This document shows, piece after piece, positions 1-16,157 of a stretch of DNA of 64,000 nt. The notes below the pieces were generated by a model. That model did no database searches, was not told the origin of the DNA, and saw only the letters and a list, made by a program, of their open reading frames with translations. The stretch's first letter is position 1; each line of letters begins with the position of its first letter. Where the stretch lies: the NCBI RefSeq assembly GCF_032884065.1, contig NW_027062663.1:1-64000 (forward strand), read 5' to 3'. This stretch comes from Artemia franciscana (Eukaryota > Arthropoda > Branchiopoda > Anostraca > Artemiidae). The position numbers and the translations under genes are program-made.

Positions 1-1350
1 ACCCTCGAAAACTAAAACTTTTGACAAAGGAAAAGAGCCTTTAATCACATTCTTTACCATTTGCAATCATAAAATAGTCTAATATCTTCATTTTTTCAAC
101 ATACGTAGCTATTACCCTCGAAAACTAAAACTTTTGAAATAGTAAAAGAGCCTTTAATCACATTCTTTACCATGTGCAATCATAAAATTGTCTAATATCT
201 TCATTTTTTCCACAGACAAAGCTATTACCCTCGAAAACTAAAACTTTTGAAATAGGAAAAGAGCCTTTAATCACATTCTTTACCATGTGCAATCATAAAA
301 TTGTCTAATATCTCCATTTTTTCAACATACGTAGCTATTACCCTCGAAAACTAAAACTTTTGACATAGGAAAAGAGCCTTTAATTACATTTTTTACCATA
401 TGCGATCATAAAATAGACTAATATCTTCATTTTTTCAACATACGTAGCTATTACCCTCGAAAACTAAAACTTTTGAAGTAGGAAAAGAGCCTTTAATCAC
501 ATTCTTTACCATGTGCAATCATAAAATAGTTTAATATCTTCATTTTTTCAACATACGTAGCTATTACCCTCGAAAACTAAAACTTTTGAAATAGGAAAAG
601 AGCCTTTAATCACATTCTTTACCATTTGAAATCATAAAATAGCCTAATATCTTCATTTTTTCAACATACGTAGCTATTACCCTCGAAAACTAAAACTTTT
701 CAAATAGGAAAAGAGACTTTAATCACATTCTTTACCATGTGCAATCATAAAATTGTCGAATATCTTCATTTTTTCCACAGACAAAGCTATTACCCTCGAC
801 AACTAAAACTGTTGACATAGGAAAAGAGCCTTTAATCACATTCTTTACCATGTGCAATCATAAAATTGTCTAATATCTTCATTTTTTCAACATACGTAGC
901 TATTACCCTCGAAAACTAAAACTTTTGAAATAGGAAAAGAGCATTTAATCACATTCTTTACCATGTGCAATCATAAAATAGTCTAATATCTTCATTTTTT
1001 CCACAGACAAAGCTATTACCCTCGAAAACTAAAACTTTTGAAATAGGAAAAGAGCCTTTAATCACATTCTTTACCATGTACAATCATAAAATTGTCTAAT
1101 ATCTTCATTTTTTCAACATACGTAGCTATTACCCTCGAAAACTAAAACTTTTGACATAGGAAAAGAGCCTTTAATCACATTCTTTACCATGTGCAATCAT
1201 AAAATAGTCTAATATCTTCATTTTTTCAACATACGTAGGTATTACCCTCGAAAACTAAAACTTTTGAAATAGGAAAAGAGCCTTTATTCACATTCTTTAC
1301 CATGTGCAATCATAAAATTGTCTAATATCTTCATTTTTTCCACAGACAAA

Positions 1351-3158
1351 GCTCTTACCCTCGGAAACTAAAACTTTTGAAATAGGAAAAGAGCCTTTAA
1401 TCACATTCTTTACCATTTGCAATCATAAAATAGTCTAATATCTTCATTTTTTCAACATACGTAGCTATTACCCTCGAAAACTAAAACTTTTGAAATAGGA
1501 AAAGAGCCTTTAATCACATTCTTTACCATTTGCAATCATAAAATAGTCTAATATCTTCATTTTTTCAACATACGTAGCTATTACCCTCGAAAACTAAAAC
1601 TTTTGACATAGGAAAAGAGCCTTTAATCACATTCTTTACCATTTGCAATCATAAAATAGTCTAATATCTTCATTTTTTCAACATACGTAGCTATTACCCT
1701 CGAAAACTAAAACTTTTGACATAGGAAAAGAGCCTTTAATCACATTCATTACCATGTGCAATCATATAATAGTCTAATATCTTCATTTTTTCAACTTACG
1801 TAGCTATTACCCTCGAAAACTAAAACTTTTGAAATAGGAAAAGAGCCTTTAATCACATTCTTTACCATGTGCAATCATAAAATTGTCTAATATCTTCATT
1901 TTTCCAACATACGTAGCTATTACCCTCGAAAACTAAAACTTTTGACATAGGAAAAGAGCCTTTAGTCACATTCTTTACCATTTGCAATCATAAAATAGTC
2001 TAATATCTTCATTTTTTCAACATATGTAGCTATTACCCTCGAAAACTAAAACTTTTGACATAGGAAAAGAGCCTTTAATCACATTCTTTACCATTTGCAA
2101 TCATAAAATAGTCTAATATCTTCATTTTTTCAACATACGTAGCTATTACCCTCGAAAACTAAAACTTTTGAAATAGTAAAAGAGCCTTTATTCACATTCT
2201 TTACCATGTGCAATCATAAAATTGTCTAATATCTTCATTTTTTCCACAGACAAAGCTCTTACCCTCGGAAACTAAAACTTTTGAAATAGGAAAAGAGCCT
2301 TTAATCACATTCTTTACCATTTGCAATCATAAAATAGTCTAATATCTTCATTTTTTCAACATACGTAGCTATTACCCTCGAAAACTAAAACTTTTGAAAT
2401 AGGAAAAGAGCCTTTAATCACATTCTTTACCATTTGCAATCATAAAATAGTCTAATATCTTCATTTTTTCAACATACGTAGCTATTACCCTCGAAAACTA
2501 AAACTTTTGACATAGGAAAAGAGCCTTTAATCACATTCTTTACCATTTGCAATCATAAAATAGTCTAATATCTTCATTTTTTCAACATACGTAGCTATTA
2601 CCCTCGAAAACTAAAACTTTTGACATAGGAAAAGAGCCTTTAATCACATTCATTACCATGTGCAATCATATAATAGTCTAATATCTTCATTTTTTCAACT
2701 TACGTAGCTATTACCCTCGAAAACTAAAACTTTTGAAATAGGAAAAGAGCCTTTAATCACATTCTTTACCATGTGCAATCATAAAATTGTCTAATATCTT
2801 CATTTTTCCAACATACGTAGCTATTACCCTCGAAAACTAAAACTTTTGACATAGGAAAAGAGCCTTTAGTCACATTCTTTACCATTTGCAATCATAAAAT
2901 AGTCTAATATCTTCATTTTTTCAACATATGTAGCTATTACCCTCGAAAACTAAAACTTTTGACATAGGAAAAGAGCCTTTAATCACATTATTTACCATCT
3001 GCAATCATAGAATAGTCTAATATCTTCATTTTTTCAACATACGTAGCTATTACCCTCGAAAACTAAAACTTTTGAAATAGGAAAAGAGCCTTTAATCACA
3101 TTCTTTACCATTTGCAATCATAAAATAGTCTAATATCTTCATTTTTTCAACATACTTA
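1351..3158. repeat. Higher-order repeat, 8 monomers (904 bp), two units
   Basis: The diagnostic variant GCTCTTACCCTCGG lies at 1351 and 2255, and a second marker ATCATATAATAG at 1761 and 2665. Both pairs are 904 bp apart, exactly 8 monomers. Intervening monomers keep the same order of variants with a few substitutions. Confidence 0.8.
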
Positions 3159-5758
3159 GCTATTACACTCGAAAACTAAAACTTTTGAAATAGGAAAAGA
3201 GCCTTTAATCACATTCTTTACCATTTGCAATCATAAAATAGTCTAATATCTTCATTTTTTCAACATACGTAGCTATTACCCTCGAAAACTAAAACTTTTG
3301 ACATAGGAAAAGAGCCTTTAATCACATTCTTTACCATTTGCAATCATAAAATAGTCTAATATCTTCATTTTTTCAACATACGTAGCTATTACCCTCGAAA
3401 ACTAAAACTTTTGACATAGGAAAAGAGCCTTTAATCACATTCATTACCATGTGCAATCATATAATAGTCTAATATCTTCATTTTTTTAACTTACGTAGCT
3501 ATTACCCTCGAAAACTAAAACTTTTGAAATAGGAAAAGAGCCTTTAATCACATTCTTTACCATGTGCAATCATAAAATTGTCTAATATCTTCATTTTTTC
3601 CACAGACAAAGCTATTTCCCTCGAAAACTAAAACTTTTGAAATATAAAAAGAGCATTTAATCACATTCTTTACCATTTGCAATAATAAAATAGTCTAATA
3701 TCTTCATTTTTTCAACATACGTAGCTATTACCCTCGAAAACTAAAACTTTTGAAATAGGAAAAGAGCATTTAATCACATTCTTTACCATGTGCAATCATA
3801 AAATAGTCTAATATCTTCATTTTTTCCACAGACAAAGCTATTACCCTCGAAAACTAAAACTTTTGAAATAGGAAAAGAGCCTTTAATCACATTCTTTACC
3901 ATGTACAATCATAAAATTGTCTAATATATTCATTTTTTCAACATACGTAGCTATTACCCTCGAAAACTAAAACTTTTGACATAGGAAAAGAGCCTTTAAT
4001 GACATTCTTTACCATGTGCAATCATAAAATAGTCTAATATCTTCATTTTTTCAACATACGTAGGTATTACCCTCGAAAACTAAAACTTTTGAAATAGGAA
4101 AAGAGCCTTTATTCACATTCTTTACCATGTGCAATCATAAAATTGTCTAATATCTTCATTTTTTCCACAGACAAAGCTATTACCCTCGAAAACTAAAACT
4201 TTTGAAATAGGAAAAGAGCCTTTAATCACATTCTTTACCATTTGCAATCATAAAATAGTCTAATATCTTCATTTTTTCAACATACGTAGCTATTACCCTC
4301 GAAAACTAAAACTTTTGAAATAGGAAAAGAGCCTTTAATCACATTCTTTACCATTTGCAATCATAAAATAGTCTAATATCTTCATTTTTTCAACATACGT
4401 AGCTATTACCCTCGAAAACTAAAACTTTTGACATAGGAAAAGAGCCTTTAATCACATTCTTTACCATTTGCAATCATAAAATAGTCTAATATCTTCATTT
4501 TTTCAACATACGTAGCTATTACCCTCGAAAACTAAAACTTTTGACATAGGAAAAGAGCCTTTAATCACATTCATTACCATGTGCAATCATATAATAGTCT
4601 AATATCTTCATTTTTTCAACTTACGTAGCTATTACCCTCGAAAACTAAAACTTTTGAAATAGGAAAAGAGCCTTTAATCACATTCTTTACCATGTGCAAT
4701 AATAAAATTGTCTAATATCTTCATTTTTCCAACATACGTAGCTATTACCCTCGAAAACTAAAACTTTTGACATAGGAAAAGAGCCTTTAGTCACATTCTT
4801 TACCATTTGCAATCATAAAATAGTCTAATATCTTCATTTTTTCAACATACGTAGCTATTACCCTCGAAAACTAAAACTTTTGACATAGGAAAAGAGCCTT
4901 TAATCACATTATTTACCATCTGCAATCATAGAATAGTCTAATATCTTCATTTTTTCAACATACGTAGCTATTACCCTCGAAAACTAAAACTTTTGAAATA
5001 GGAAAAGAGCCTTTAATCACATTCTTTACCATTTGCAATCATAAAATAGTCTAATATCTTCATTTTTTCAACATACATAGCTATTACATTCGAAAACTAA
5101 AACTTTTGAAATAGGAAAAGAGCCTTTAATCACATTCTTTACCATTTGCAATCATAAAATAGTCTAATATCTTCATTTTTTCAACATACATAGCTATTAC
5201 CCTCGAAAACTAAAACTTTTGACATAGGAAAAGAGCCTTTAATCACATTCTTTACCATTTGCAATCATAAAATAGTCTAATATCTTCATTTTTTCAACAT
5301 ACGTAGCTATTACCCTCGAAAACTAAAACTTTTGACATAGGAAAAGAGCCTTTAATCACATTCATTACCATGTGCAATCATATAATAGTCTAATATCTTC
5401 ATTTTTTCAACTTACGTAACTATTACCCTCGAAAACTAAAACTTTTGAAATAGGAAAAGAGCCTTTAATCACATTCTTTACCATGTGCAATCATAAAATT
5501 GTCTAATATCTTCATTTTTCCAACATACGTAGCTATTACCCTCGAAAACTAAAACTTTTGACATAGGAAAAGAGCCTTTAATCACATTCTTTACCATGTG
5601 CAATCATAGAATAGTCTAATATCTTCATTTTTTCAACATACGTAGCTATTACCCTCGAAAACTAAAACTTTTGAAATAGGAAAAGAGCCTTTAATCACAT
5701 TCTTTACCATTTGCAATCATAAAATAGTCTAATATCTTCATTTTTTCAACATACGTAG

Positions 5759-8700
5759 CCATTACCTTTGAAAACTAAAACTGTTGAAATAGGAAAAGAG
5801 CCTTTAACCGCATTTTTTACCATTTGCAATCATAAAATAGTCTAATATCTTCATTTTTTCAACATACGTAGCTATTACCCTCGAAAACTAAAACTTTTGA
5901 AATAGGAAAAGAGCCCTTAATCACATTCTTTACCATTTGCAATAATAAAATAGTCTAATATGTTCATTTTTTCAACATACGTAGCTATTACCCTCGAAAA
6001 CTAAAACTTTTGACATAGGAAAATAGCCTTTAATCACATTCTTTACCATGTACAATCATAAAATTGTCTAATATTTTCATTTTTTCAACATACGTAGCTA
6101 TTACCCTCGAAAACTAAAACTTTTGACATAGGAAAAGAGCCTTTAATCACATTCTTTACCATGTGCAATCATAAAATAGTCTAATATCTTCATTTTTTCA
6201 ACATACGTAGGTATTACCCTCGAAAACTAAAACTTTTGAAATAGGAAAAGAGCCTTTATTCACATTCTTTACCATGTGCAATCATAAAATTGTCTAATAT
6301 CTTCATTTTTTCCACAGACAAAGCTCTTACCCTCGGAAACTAAAACTTTTGAAATAGGAAAAGAGCCTTTAATCACATTCTTTACCATTTGCAATCATAA
6401 AATAGTCTAATATCTTCATTTTTTCAACATACGTAGCTATTACCCTCGAAAACTAAAACTTTTGAAATAGGAAAAGAGCCTTTAATCACATTCTTTACCA
6501 TTTGCAATCATAAAATAGTCTAATATCTTCATTTTTTCAACATACGTAGCTATTACCCTCGAAAACTAAAACTTTTGACATAGGAAAAGAGCCTTTAATC
6601 ACATTCTTTACCATTTGCAATCATAAAATAGTCTAATATCTTCATTTTTTCAACATACGTAGCTATTACCCTCGAAAACTAAAACTTTTGACATAGGAAA
6701 AGAGCCTTTAATCACATTCATTACCATGTGCAATCATATAATAGTCTAATATCTTCATTTTTTCAACTTACGTAGCTATTACCCTCGAAAACTAAAACTT
6801 TTGAAATAGGAAAAGAGCCTTTAATCACATTCTTTACCATGTGCAATCATAAAATTGTCTAATATCTTCATTTTTCCAACATACGTAGCTATTACCCTCG
6901 AAAACTAAAACTTTTGACATAGGAAAAGAGCCTTTAGTCACATTCTTTACCATTTGCAATCATAAAATAGTCTAATATCTTCATTTTTTCAACATACGTA
7001 GCTATTACCCTCGAAAACTAAAACTTTTGACATAGGAAAAGAGCCTTTAATCACATTATTTACCATTTGCAATCATAAAATAGTCTAATATCTTCATTTT
7101 TTCAACATACTTAGCTATTACACTCGAAAACTAAAACTTTTGAAATAGGAAAAGAGCCTTTAATCACATTCTTTACCATTTGCAATCATAAAATAGTCTA
7201 ATATCTTCATTTTTTCAACATACGTAGCTATTACCCTCGAAAACTAAAACTTTTGACATAGGAAAAGAGCCTTTAATCACATTCTTTACCATTTGCAATC
7301 ATAAAATAGTCTAATATCTTCATTTTTTCAACATACGTAGCTATTACCCTCGAAAACTAAAACTTTTGACATAGGAAAAGAGCCTTTAATCACATTCATT
7401 ACCATGTGCAATCATATAATAGTCTAATATCTTCATTTTTTCAACTTACGTAGCTATTACCCTCGAAAACTAAAACTTTTGAAATAGGAAAAGAGCCTTT
7501 AATCACATTCTTTACCATGTGCAATCATAAAATTGTCTAATATCTTCATTTTTCCAACATACGTAGCTATTACCCTCGAAAACTAAAACTTTTGACATAG
7601 GAAAAGAGCCTTTAATCACATTCTTTACCATGTGCAATCATAGAATAGTCTAATATCTTCATTTTTTCAACATACGTAGCTATTACCCTCGAAAACTAAA
7701 ACTTTTGAAATAGGAAAAGAGCCTTTAATCACATTCTTTACCATTTGCAATCATAAAATAGTCTAATATCTTCATTTTTTCAACATACGTAGCCATTACC
7801 TTTGAAAACTAAAACTGTTGAAATAGGAAAAGAGCCTTTAACCGCATTTTTTACCATTTGCAATCATAAAATAGTCTAATATCTTCATTTTTTCAACATA
7901 CGTAGCTATTACCCTCGAAAACTAAAACTTTTGAAATAGGAAAAGAGCCCTTAATCACATTCTTTACCATTTGCAATAATAAAATAGTCTAATATGTTCA
8001 TTTTTTCAACATACGTAGCTATTACCCTCGAAAACTAAAACTTTTGACATAGGAAAAGAGCCTTTAATCACATTCTTTACCATTTGCAATCATAAAATAG
8101 TCTAATATCTTCATTTTTTCAACATACGTAGCTATTACCCTCGAAAACTAAAACTTTTGACATAGGAAAAGAGCCTTTAATCACATTCATTACCATGTGC
8201 AATCATATAATAGTCTAATATCTTCATTTTTTCAACATACGTAGCTATTACCCTCGAAAACTAAAACTTTTGACATTGGAAAAGAGCCTTTAGTCACATT
8301 CTTTACCATTTGCAATCATAAAATAGTCTAATATCTTCATTTTTTCAACATACGTAGCTATGACCCTCGAAAACTAAAACTTTTGACATAGGAAAAGAGC
8401 CTTTAATCACATTCTTTACCCTCTGCAATCATAGAATAGTCTAATATCTTCATTTTTTCAACATACGTAGCTATTACCCTCGAAAACTAAAACTTTTGAA
8501 ATAGGAAAAGAGCCTTTAATCACATTCTTTACCATTTGCAATCATAAAATAGTCTAATATCTTCATTTTTTCAACATACGTAGCCATTACCTTTGAAAAC
8601 TAAAACTGTTGAAATAGGAAAAGAGCCTTTAATCACATTCTTTACCCTCTGCAATCATAGAATAGTCTAATATCTTCATTTTTTCAACATACGTAGCTAT

Positions 8701-9826
8701 TACCCTCGAAAACTAAAACTTTTGAAATAGGAAAAGAGCCTTTAATCACATTCTTTACCATTTGCAATCATAAAATAGTCTAATATCTTCATTTTTTCAA
8801 CATACGTAGCTATTACCCTCGAAAACTAAAACTTTTGAAATAGGAAAAGAGCCTTTAATCACATTCTTTACCATGTGCAATCATAAAATTGTCTAATATC
8901 TTCATTTTTTCCACAGACAAAGCTATTTCCCTCGAAAACTAAAACTTTTGAAATAAAAAGAGCATTTAATCACATTCTTTACCATTTGCAATAATAAAAT
9001 AGTCTAATATCTTCATTTTTTCAACATACGTAGCTATTACCCTCGAAAACTAAAACTTTTGAAATAGGAAAAGAGCCTTTAAACACATTTTTTACCATGT
9101 GCAATCATAAAATGGTCTAATATCTTCATTTTTTCAACATACGTAGATATTACCCTCGAAAGCTAAAACTTTTGACATAGGAAAAGAGCCTTTAATCACA
9201 TTCTTTACCATTTGCAATCATAAAATAGTCTAATATCTTCATTTTTCCAACATACATAGGTATTACCCTCGAAAACTAAAACTTTTGACATAGGAAAAGA
9301 GCCTTTAGTCACACTCTTTACCATTTGCAATCATAAAATAGTCTAATATCTTCATTTTTTCAACATACGTAGCTATGACCCTCGAAAACTAAAACTTTTG
9401 ACATAGGAAAAGAGCCTTTAATCACATTCTTTACCATGTGCAATCATAGAATAGTCTAATATCTTCATTTTTTCAACATACGTAGCTATTACCCTCGAAA
9501 ACTAAAACTTTTGAAATAGGAAAAGAGCCTTTAATCACATTCTTTACCATTTGCAATCATAAAATAGTCTAATATCTTCATTTTTTCAACATACGTAGCC
9601 ATTACCTTTGAAAACTAAAACTGTTGAAATAGGAAAAGAGCCTTTAATCGCATTCTTTACCATTTGCAATCATAAAATAGTCTAATATCTTCATTTTTTC
9701 AACATACGTAGCTATTACCCTCGAAAACTAAAACTTTTGAAATAGGAAAAGAGCCTTTAATCACATTCTTTACCATGTGCAATCATAAAATTGTCTAATA
9801 TCTTCATTTTTTCAACAGACAAAGCT
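5759..9826. repeat. Higher-order repeat, 18 monomers (2034 bp)
   Basis: The rare variant CCATTACCTTTGAAAAC followed by AACCGCATTTTTT occurs at 5759 and again at 7793, 2034 bp apart, which is exactly 18 monomers. The monomers after each marker also match. The far boundary of the second unit is not sharply defined. Confidence 0.6.
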
Positions 9827-12800
9827 ATTTCCCTCGAAAACTAAAACTTTTGAAATATAAAAAGAGCATTTAATCACATTCTTTACCATTTGCAATAATA
9901 AAATAGTCTAATATCTTCATTTTTTCAACATACGTAGCTATTACCCTCGAAAACTAAAACTTTTGAAATAGGAAAAGAGCCTTTAATCACATTTTTTACC
10001 ATGTGCAATCATAAAATGGTCTAATATCTTCATTTTTTCAACATACGTAGATATTACCCTCGAAAGCTAAAACTTTTGACATAGGAAAAGAGCCTTTAAT
10101 CACATTCTTTACCATTTGCAATCATAAAATAGTCTAATATCTTCATTTTTTCAACATACGTAGCTATTACCCTCGAAAACTAAAACTTTTGAAATAGGAA
10201 AAGAGACTTTAATCACATTCTTTACCATGTGCAATCATAAAATTGTCTAATATCTTCATTTTTTCCACAGACAAAGCTATTACCACCGAAAACTAAAACT
10301 GTTGACATAGGAAAAGAGCCTTTAATCACATTCTTTACCATGTGCAATCATAAAATAGTCTAATATCTTCATTTTTTCAACATACGTAGCTATTACCCTC
10401 GAAAACTAAAACTTTTGAAATAGGAAAAGAGCCTTTAATCACATTTTTTACCATTTGCAATCATAAAATAGTCTAATATCTTCATTTTTTCAACATACGT
10501 AGCTATTACCCTCGAAAACTAAAACATTTGACATAGGAAAAGAGCCTTTAATCACATTCTTTACCATTTGTAATCATAAAATAGTCTAATATCTTCATTT
10601 TTTCAACATACGTAGCTATTACCCTCGAAAACTAAAACTTTTGACATAGGAAAAGAGCCTTTAATCTCATTCATTACCATGTGCAATCATATAATAGTCT
10701 AATATCTTCATTTTTTCAACTTACGTAGCTATTACCCTCGAAAACTAAAACTTTTGAAATAGGAAAAGAGCCTTTAATCACATTCTTTACCATGTGCAAT
10801 CATAAAATTGTCTAATATCTTCATTTTTCCAACATACGTAGCTATTACCCTCGAAAACTAAAACTTTTGACATAGGAAAAGAGCCTTTAGTCACATTCTT
10901 TACCATTTGCAATCATAAAATAGTCAAATATCTTCATTTTTTCAACATATGTAGCTATTACCCTCGAAAACTAAAACTTTTGACATAGGAAAAGAGCCTT
11001 TAATCACATTCTTTACCATGTGCAATCATAGAATAGTCTAATATCTTCATTTTTTCAACATACGTAGCTATTACCCTCGAAAACTAAAACTTTTGAAATA
11101 GGAAAAGAGCCTTTAATCACATTCTTTACCATTTGCAATCATAAAATAGTCTAATATCTTCATTTTTTCAACATACGTAGCCATTACCTTTGAAAACTAA
11201 AACTGTTGAAATAGGAAAAGAGCCTTTAATCGCATTCTTTACCATTTGCAATCATAAAATAGTCTAATATCTTCATTTTTTCAACATACGTAGCTATTAC
11301 CCTCGAAAACTAAAACTTTTGAAATAGGAAAAGAGCCTTTAATCACATTCTTTACCATGTGCAATCATAAAATTGTCTAATATCTTCATTTTTTCCACAG
11401 ACAAAGCTATTTCCCTCGAAAACTAAAACTTTTGAAATATAAAAAGAGCATTTAATCACATTCTTTACCATTTGCAATAATAAAATAGTCTAATATCTTC
11501 ATTTTTTCAAAATACGTAGCTATTACCCTCGAAAACTAAAACTTTTGAAATAGGAAAAGAGACTTTAATCACATTTTTTACCATGTGCAATCATAAAATG
11601 GTCTAATATCTTCATTTTTTCAACATACGTAGATATTACCCTCGAAAGCTAAAACTTTTGACATAGGAAAAGAGCCTTTAATCACATTCTTTACCATTTG
11701 CAATCATAAAATAGTCTAATATCTTCATTTTTTCAACATACTTAGCTATCACCCTCGAAAACTAAAACTTTTGAAATAGGAAAAGAGCCTTTAATCACAT
11801 TCTTTACCATATGCAATCATAAAATTGTCTAATATCTTCATTTTTTCCACAGACAAAGCTATTACCACCGAAAACTAAAACTTTTGACATAGGAAAAGAG
11901 CCTTTAATCACATTCTTTACCATGTGCAATCATAAAATAGTCTAATATCTTCATTTTTTCAACATACGTAGCTATTACCCTCGAAAACTAAAACTTTTGA
12001 AATAGGAAAAGAGCCTTTAATCACATTCTTTACCATTTGCAATCATAAAATAGTCTAATATCTTCATTTTTTCAACATACGTAGCTATTACCCTCGAAAA
12101 TTAAAACTTTTGACATAGGAAAAGAGCCTTTAATCACATTCTTTACCATTTGCAATCATAAAATAGTCTAATATCTTCATTTTTTCAACATACGTAGCTA
12201 TTACCCTCGAAAACTAAAACTTTTGACATAGGAAAAGAGCCTTTAATCACATTCATTACCATGTGCAATCATATAATAGTCTAATATCTTCATTTTTTCA
12301 ACTTACGTAGCTATTACCCTCGAAAACTAAAACTTTTGAAATAGGAAAAGAGCCTTTAATCACATTCTTTACCATGTGCAATCATAAAATTGTCTAATAT
12401 CTTCATTTTTCCAACATACGTAGCTATTACCCTCGAAAACTAAAACTTTTGACATAGGAAAAGAGCCTTTAGTCACATTCTTTACCATTTGCAATCATAA
12501 AATAGTCTAATATCTTCATTTTTTCAACATACGTAGCTATTACCCTCGAAAACTAAAACTTTTGACATAGGAAAAGAGCCTTTAATCACATTCTTTACCA
12601 TGTGCAATCATAGAATAGTCTAATATCTTCATTTTTTCAACATACGTAGCTATTACCCTCGAAAACTAAAACTTTTGAAATAGGAAAAGAGCCTTTAATC
12701 ACATTCATTACCATGTGCAATCATAAAATAGTCTAATATCTTCATTTTTTCAACATACGTAGCCATTACCTTTGAAAACTAAAACTGTTGAAATAGGAAA

Positions 12801-12988
12801 AGAGCCTTTAATCGCATTCTTTACCATTTGCAATCATAAAATAGTCTAATATCTTCATTTTTTCAACATACGTAGCTATTACCCTCGAAAACTAAAACTT
12901 TTGAAATAGGAAAAGATTCTTTAATCACATTCTTTACCATGTGCAATCATAAAATTGTCTAATATCTTCATTTTTTCCACAGACAAAG
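9824..12988. repeat. Higher-order repeat, 14 monomers (1582 bp), two units
   Basis: The variant GCTATTTCCCTCG is found at 9824, 11406 and 12988, each step 1582 bp (14 monomers). The marker ATCATATAATAG at 10686 and 12268 shows the same spacing. Confidence 0.8.
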
Positions 12989-13897
12989 CTATTTCCCTCG
13001 AAAACTAAAACTTTTGAAATATAAAAAGAGCATTTAATCACATTCTTTACCATTTGCAATAATAAAATAGTCTAATATCTTCATTTTTTCAACATACGTA
13101 GCTATTACCCTCGAAAACTGAAACTTTTGAAATAGGAAAAGAGCCTTTAATCACATTTTTTACCATGTGCAATCATAAAATGGTCTAATATCTTCATTTT
13201 TTCAACATACGTAGATATTACCCTCGAAAGCTAAAACTTTTGACATAGGAAAAGAGCCTTTAATCACATTCTTTACCATTTGCAATCATAAAATAGTCTA
13301 ATATCTTCATTTTTTCAACATACGTAGCTATCACCCTCGAAAACTAAAACTTTTGAAATAGGAAAAGAGCCTTTAATCACATTCTTTACCATATGCAATC
13401 ATAAAATTGTCTAATATCTTCATTTTTTCCACAGACAAAGCTATTACCCTCTAAAACTAAAACTTTTGAAATAGGAAAAGAGCCTTTAATCACATTCTTT
13501 ACCATTTGCAATCATAAAATAGTCTAATATCTTCATTTTTTCAACATAAGTAGCTATTACCCTCGAAAACTAAAACTTTTGACATAGGAAAAGAGCCTTT
13601 AATCACCTTCTTTACCATTTGCAATCATAAAATAGTCTAATATCTTCATTTTTTCAACATACGTAGCTATTACCCTCGAAAACTAAAACTTTTAAAATAG
13701 GAAAAGAGCCTTTAATCTCATTCTTTACCATTTGCAATCATAAAATTGTCTAATATCTTCATTTTTTCAACAAATGTAGCTATTACCCTCGAAAACTAAA
13801 ACTTTTGAAATAGGAAAAGAGCCTTTAATCACATTCTTTACCATTTGCAATCATAAAATAGTCTAATATCTTAATTTTTTCAACATACGTAGCTATT

Positions 13898-16157
13898 ACC
13901 CTCGAAAACTAAAACTTTTGACAAAGGAAAAGAGCCTTTAATCACATTCTTTACCATTTGCAATCATAAAATAGTCTAATATCTTCATTTTTTCAACATA
14001 CGTAGCTATTACCCTCGAAAACTAAAACTTTTGAAATAGTAAAAGAGCCTTTAATCACATTCTTTACCATGTGCAATCATAAAATTGTCTAATATCTTCA
14101 TTTTTTCCACAGACAAAGCTATTACCCTCGAAAACTAAAACTTTTGAAATAGGAAAAGAGCCTTTAATCACATTCTTTACCATGTGCAATCATAAAATTG
14201 TCTAATATCTCCATTTTTTCAACATACGTAGCTATTACCCTCGAAAACTAAAACTTTTGACATAGGAAAAGAGCCTTTAATTACATTTTTTACCATATGC
14301 GATCATAAAATAGACTAATATCTTCATTTTTTCAACATACGTAGCTATTACCCTCGAAAACTAAAACTTTTGAAGTAGGAAAAGAGCCTTTAATCACATT
14401 CTTTACCATGTGCAATCATAAAATAGTCTAATATCTTCATTTTTTCAACATACGTAGCTATTACCCTCGAAAACTAAAACTTTTGAAATAGGAAAAGAGC
14501 CTTTAATCACATTCTTTACCATTTGAAATCATAAAATAGCCTAATATCTTCATTTTTTCAACATACGTAGCTATTACCCTCGAAAACTAAAACTTTTCAA
14601 ATAGGAAAAGAGACTTTAATCACATTCTTTACCATGTGCAATCATAAAATTGTCGAATATCTTCATTTTTTCCACAGACAAAGCTATTACCCTCGACAAC
14701 TAAAACTGTTGACATAGGAAAAGAGCCTTTAATCACATTCTTTACCATGTGCAATCATAAAATTGTCTAATATCTTCATTTTTTCAACATACGTAGCTAT
14801 TACCCTCGAAAACTAAAACTTTTGAAATAGGAAAAGAGCATTTAATCACATTCTTTACCATATGCAATCATAAAATAGTCTAATATCTTAATTTTTTCCA
14901 CAAACAAAGCTATTACCCTAGAAAACTAAAACTTTTGAAATAGGAAAAGAGCCTTTAATCACATTCTTTACCATGTACAATCATAAAATTGTCTAATATT
15001 TTCATTTTTTCAACATACGTAGCTATTACCCTCGAAAACTAAAACTTTTGACATAGGAAAAGAGCCTTTAATCACATTCTTTACCATGTGCAATCATAAA
15101 ATAGTCTAATATCTTCATTTTTTCAACATACGTAGGTATTACCCTCGAAAACTAAAACTTTTGAAATAGGAAAAGAGCCTTTATTCACATTCTTTACCAT
15201 GTGCAATCATAAAATTGTCTAATATCTTCATTTTTTCCACAGACAAAGCTCTTACCCTCGGAAACTAAAACTTTTGAAATAGGAAAAGAGCCTTTAATCA
15301 CATTCATTACCATTTGCAATCATAAAATAGTCTAATATCTTCATTTTTTCAACATACGTAGCTATTACCCTCGAAAACTAAAACTTTTGAAATAGGAAAA
15401 GAGCCTTTAATCACATTCTTTACCATTTGCAATCATAAAATAGTCTAATATCTTCATTTTTTCAACATACGTAGCTATTACCCTCGAAAACTAAAACTTT
15501 TGAAAAAGGAAAAGAGCCTTTAATCACATTCTTTACCATTTGCAATCATAAAATAGTCTAATATCTTCATTTTTTCAACAAAAGTAGCTATTACCCTCGA
15601 AAACTAAAACTTTTGAAATAGGAAAAGAGCCTTTAATCACATTCTTTACCATTTGCAATCATAAAATAGTCTAATATCTTCATTTTTTCAACATACGTAG
15701 CTATTACCCTCGAAAACTAAAACTTTTGAAATAGGAAAAGAGCCTTTAATTACATTCTTTACCATTTGCAATCATAAAATAGTCTAATATCTTCATTTTT
15801 TCAACATAAGTAGCTATTACCCTCGAAAACTAAAACTTTTGACATAGGAAAAGAGCCTTTAATCTCTTTCTTTACCATGTGCAATCATAAAATAGTCTAA
15901 TATCTTCATTTTTTCAACATACGTAGCTATTACCCTCGAAAACTAAAACTTTTAAAATAGGAAAAGAGCCTTTAATCACATTCTTTACCATTTGCAATCA
16001 TAAAATTGTCTAGTATATTCATTTTTTCAACAAATGTAGCTATTACCCTCGAAAACTAAAACTTTTGAAATAGGAAAAGAGCCTTTAATCACATTCTTTA
16101 CCATTTGCAATCATAAAATAGTCTAATATCTTAATTTTTTCAACATACGTAGCTATT
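13898..16157. repeat. Higher-order repeat, 20 monomers (2260 bp)
   Basis: The variant GACAAAGG occurs at the start of the window, at 13898 and at 16158; the last two are 2260 bp apart (20 monomers). The roughly 380 bp before 13930 and before 16197 match each other, and the first 12 monomers of this unit match window bases 1-1356. Confidence 0.75.
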
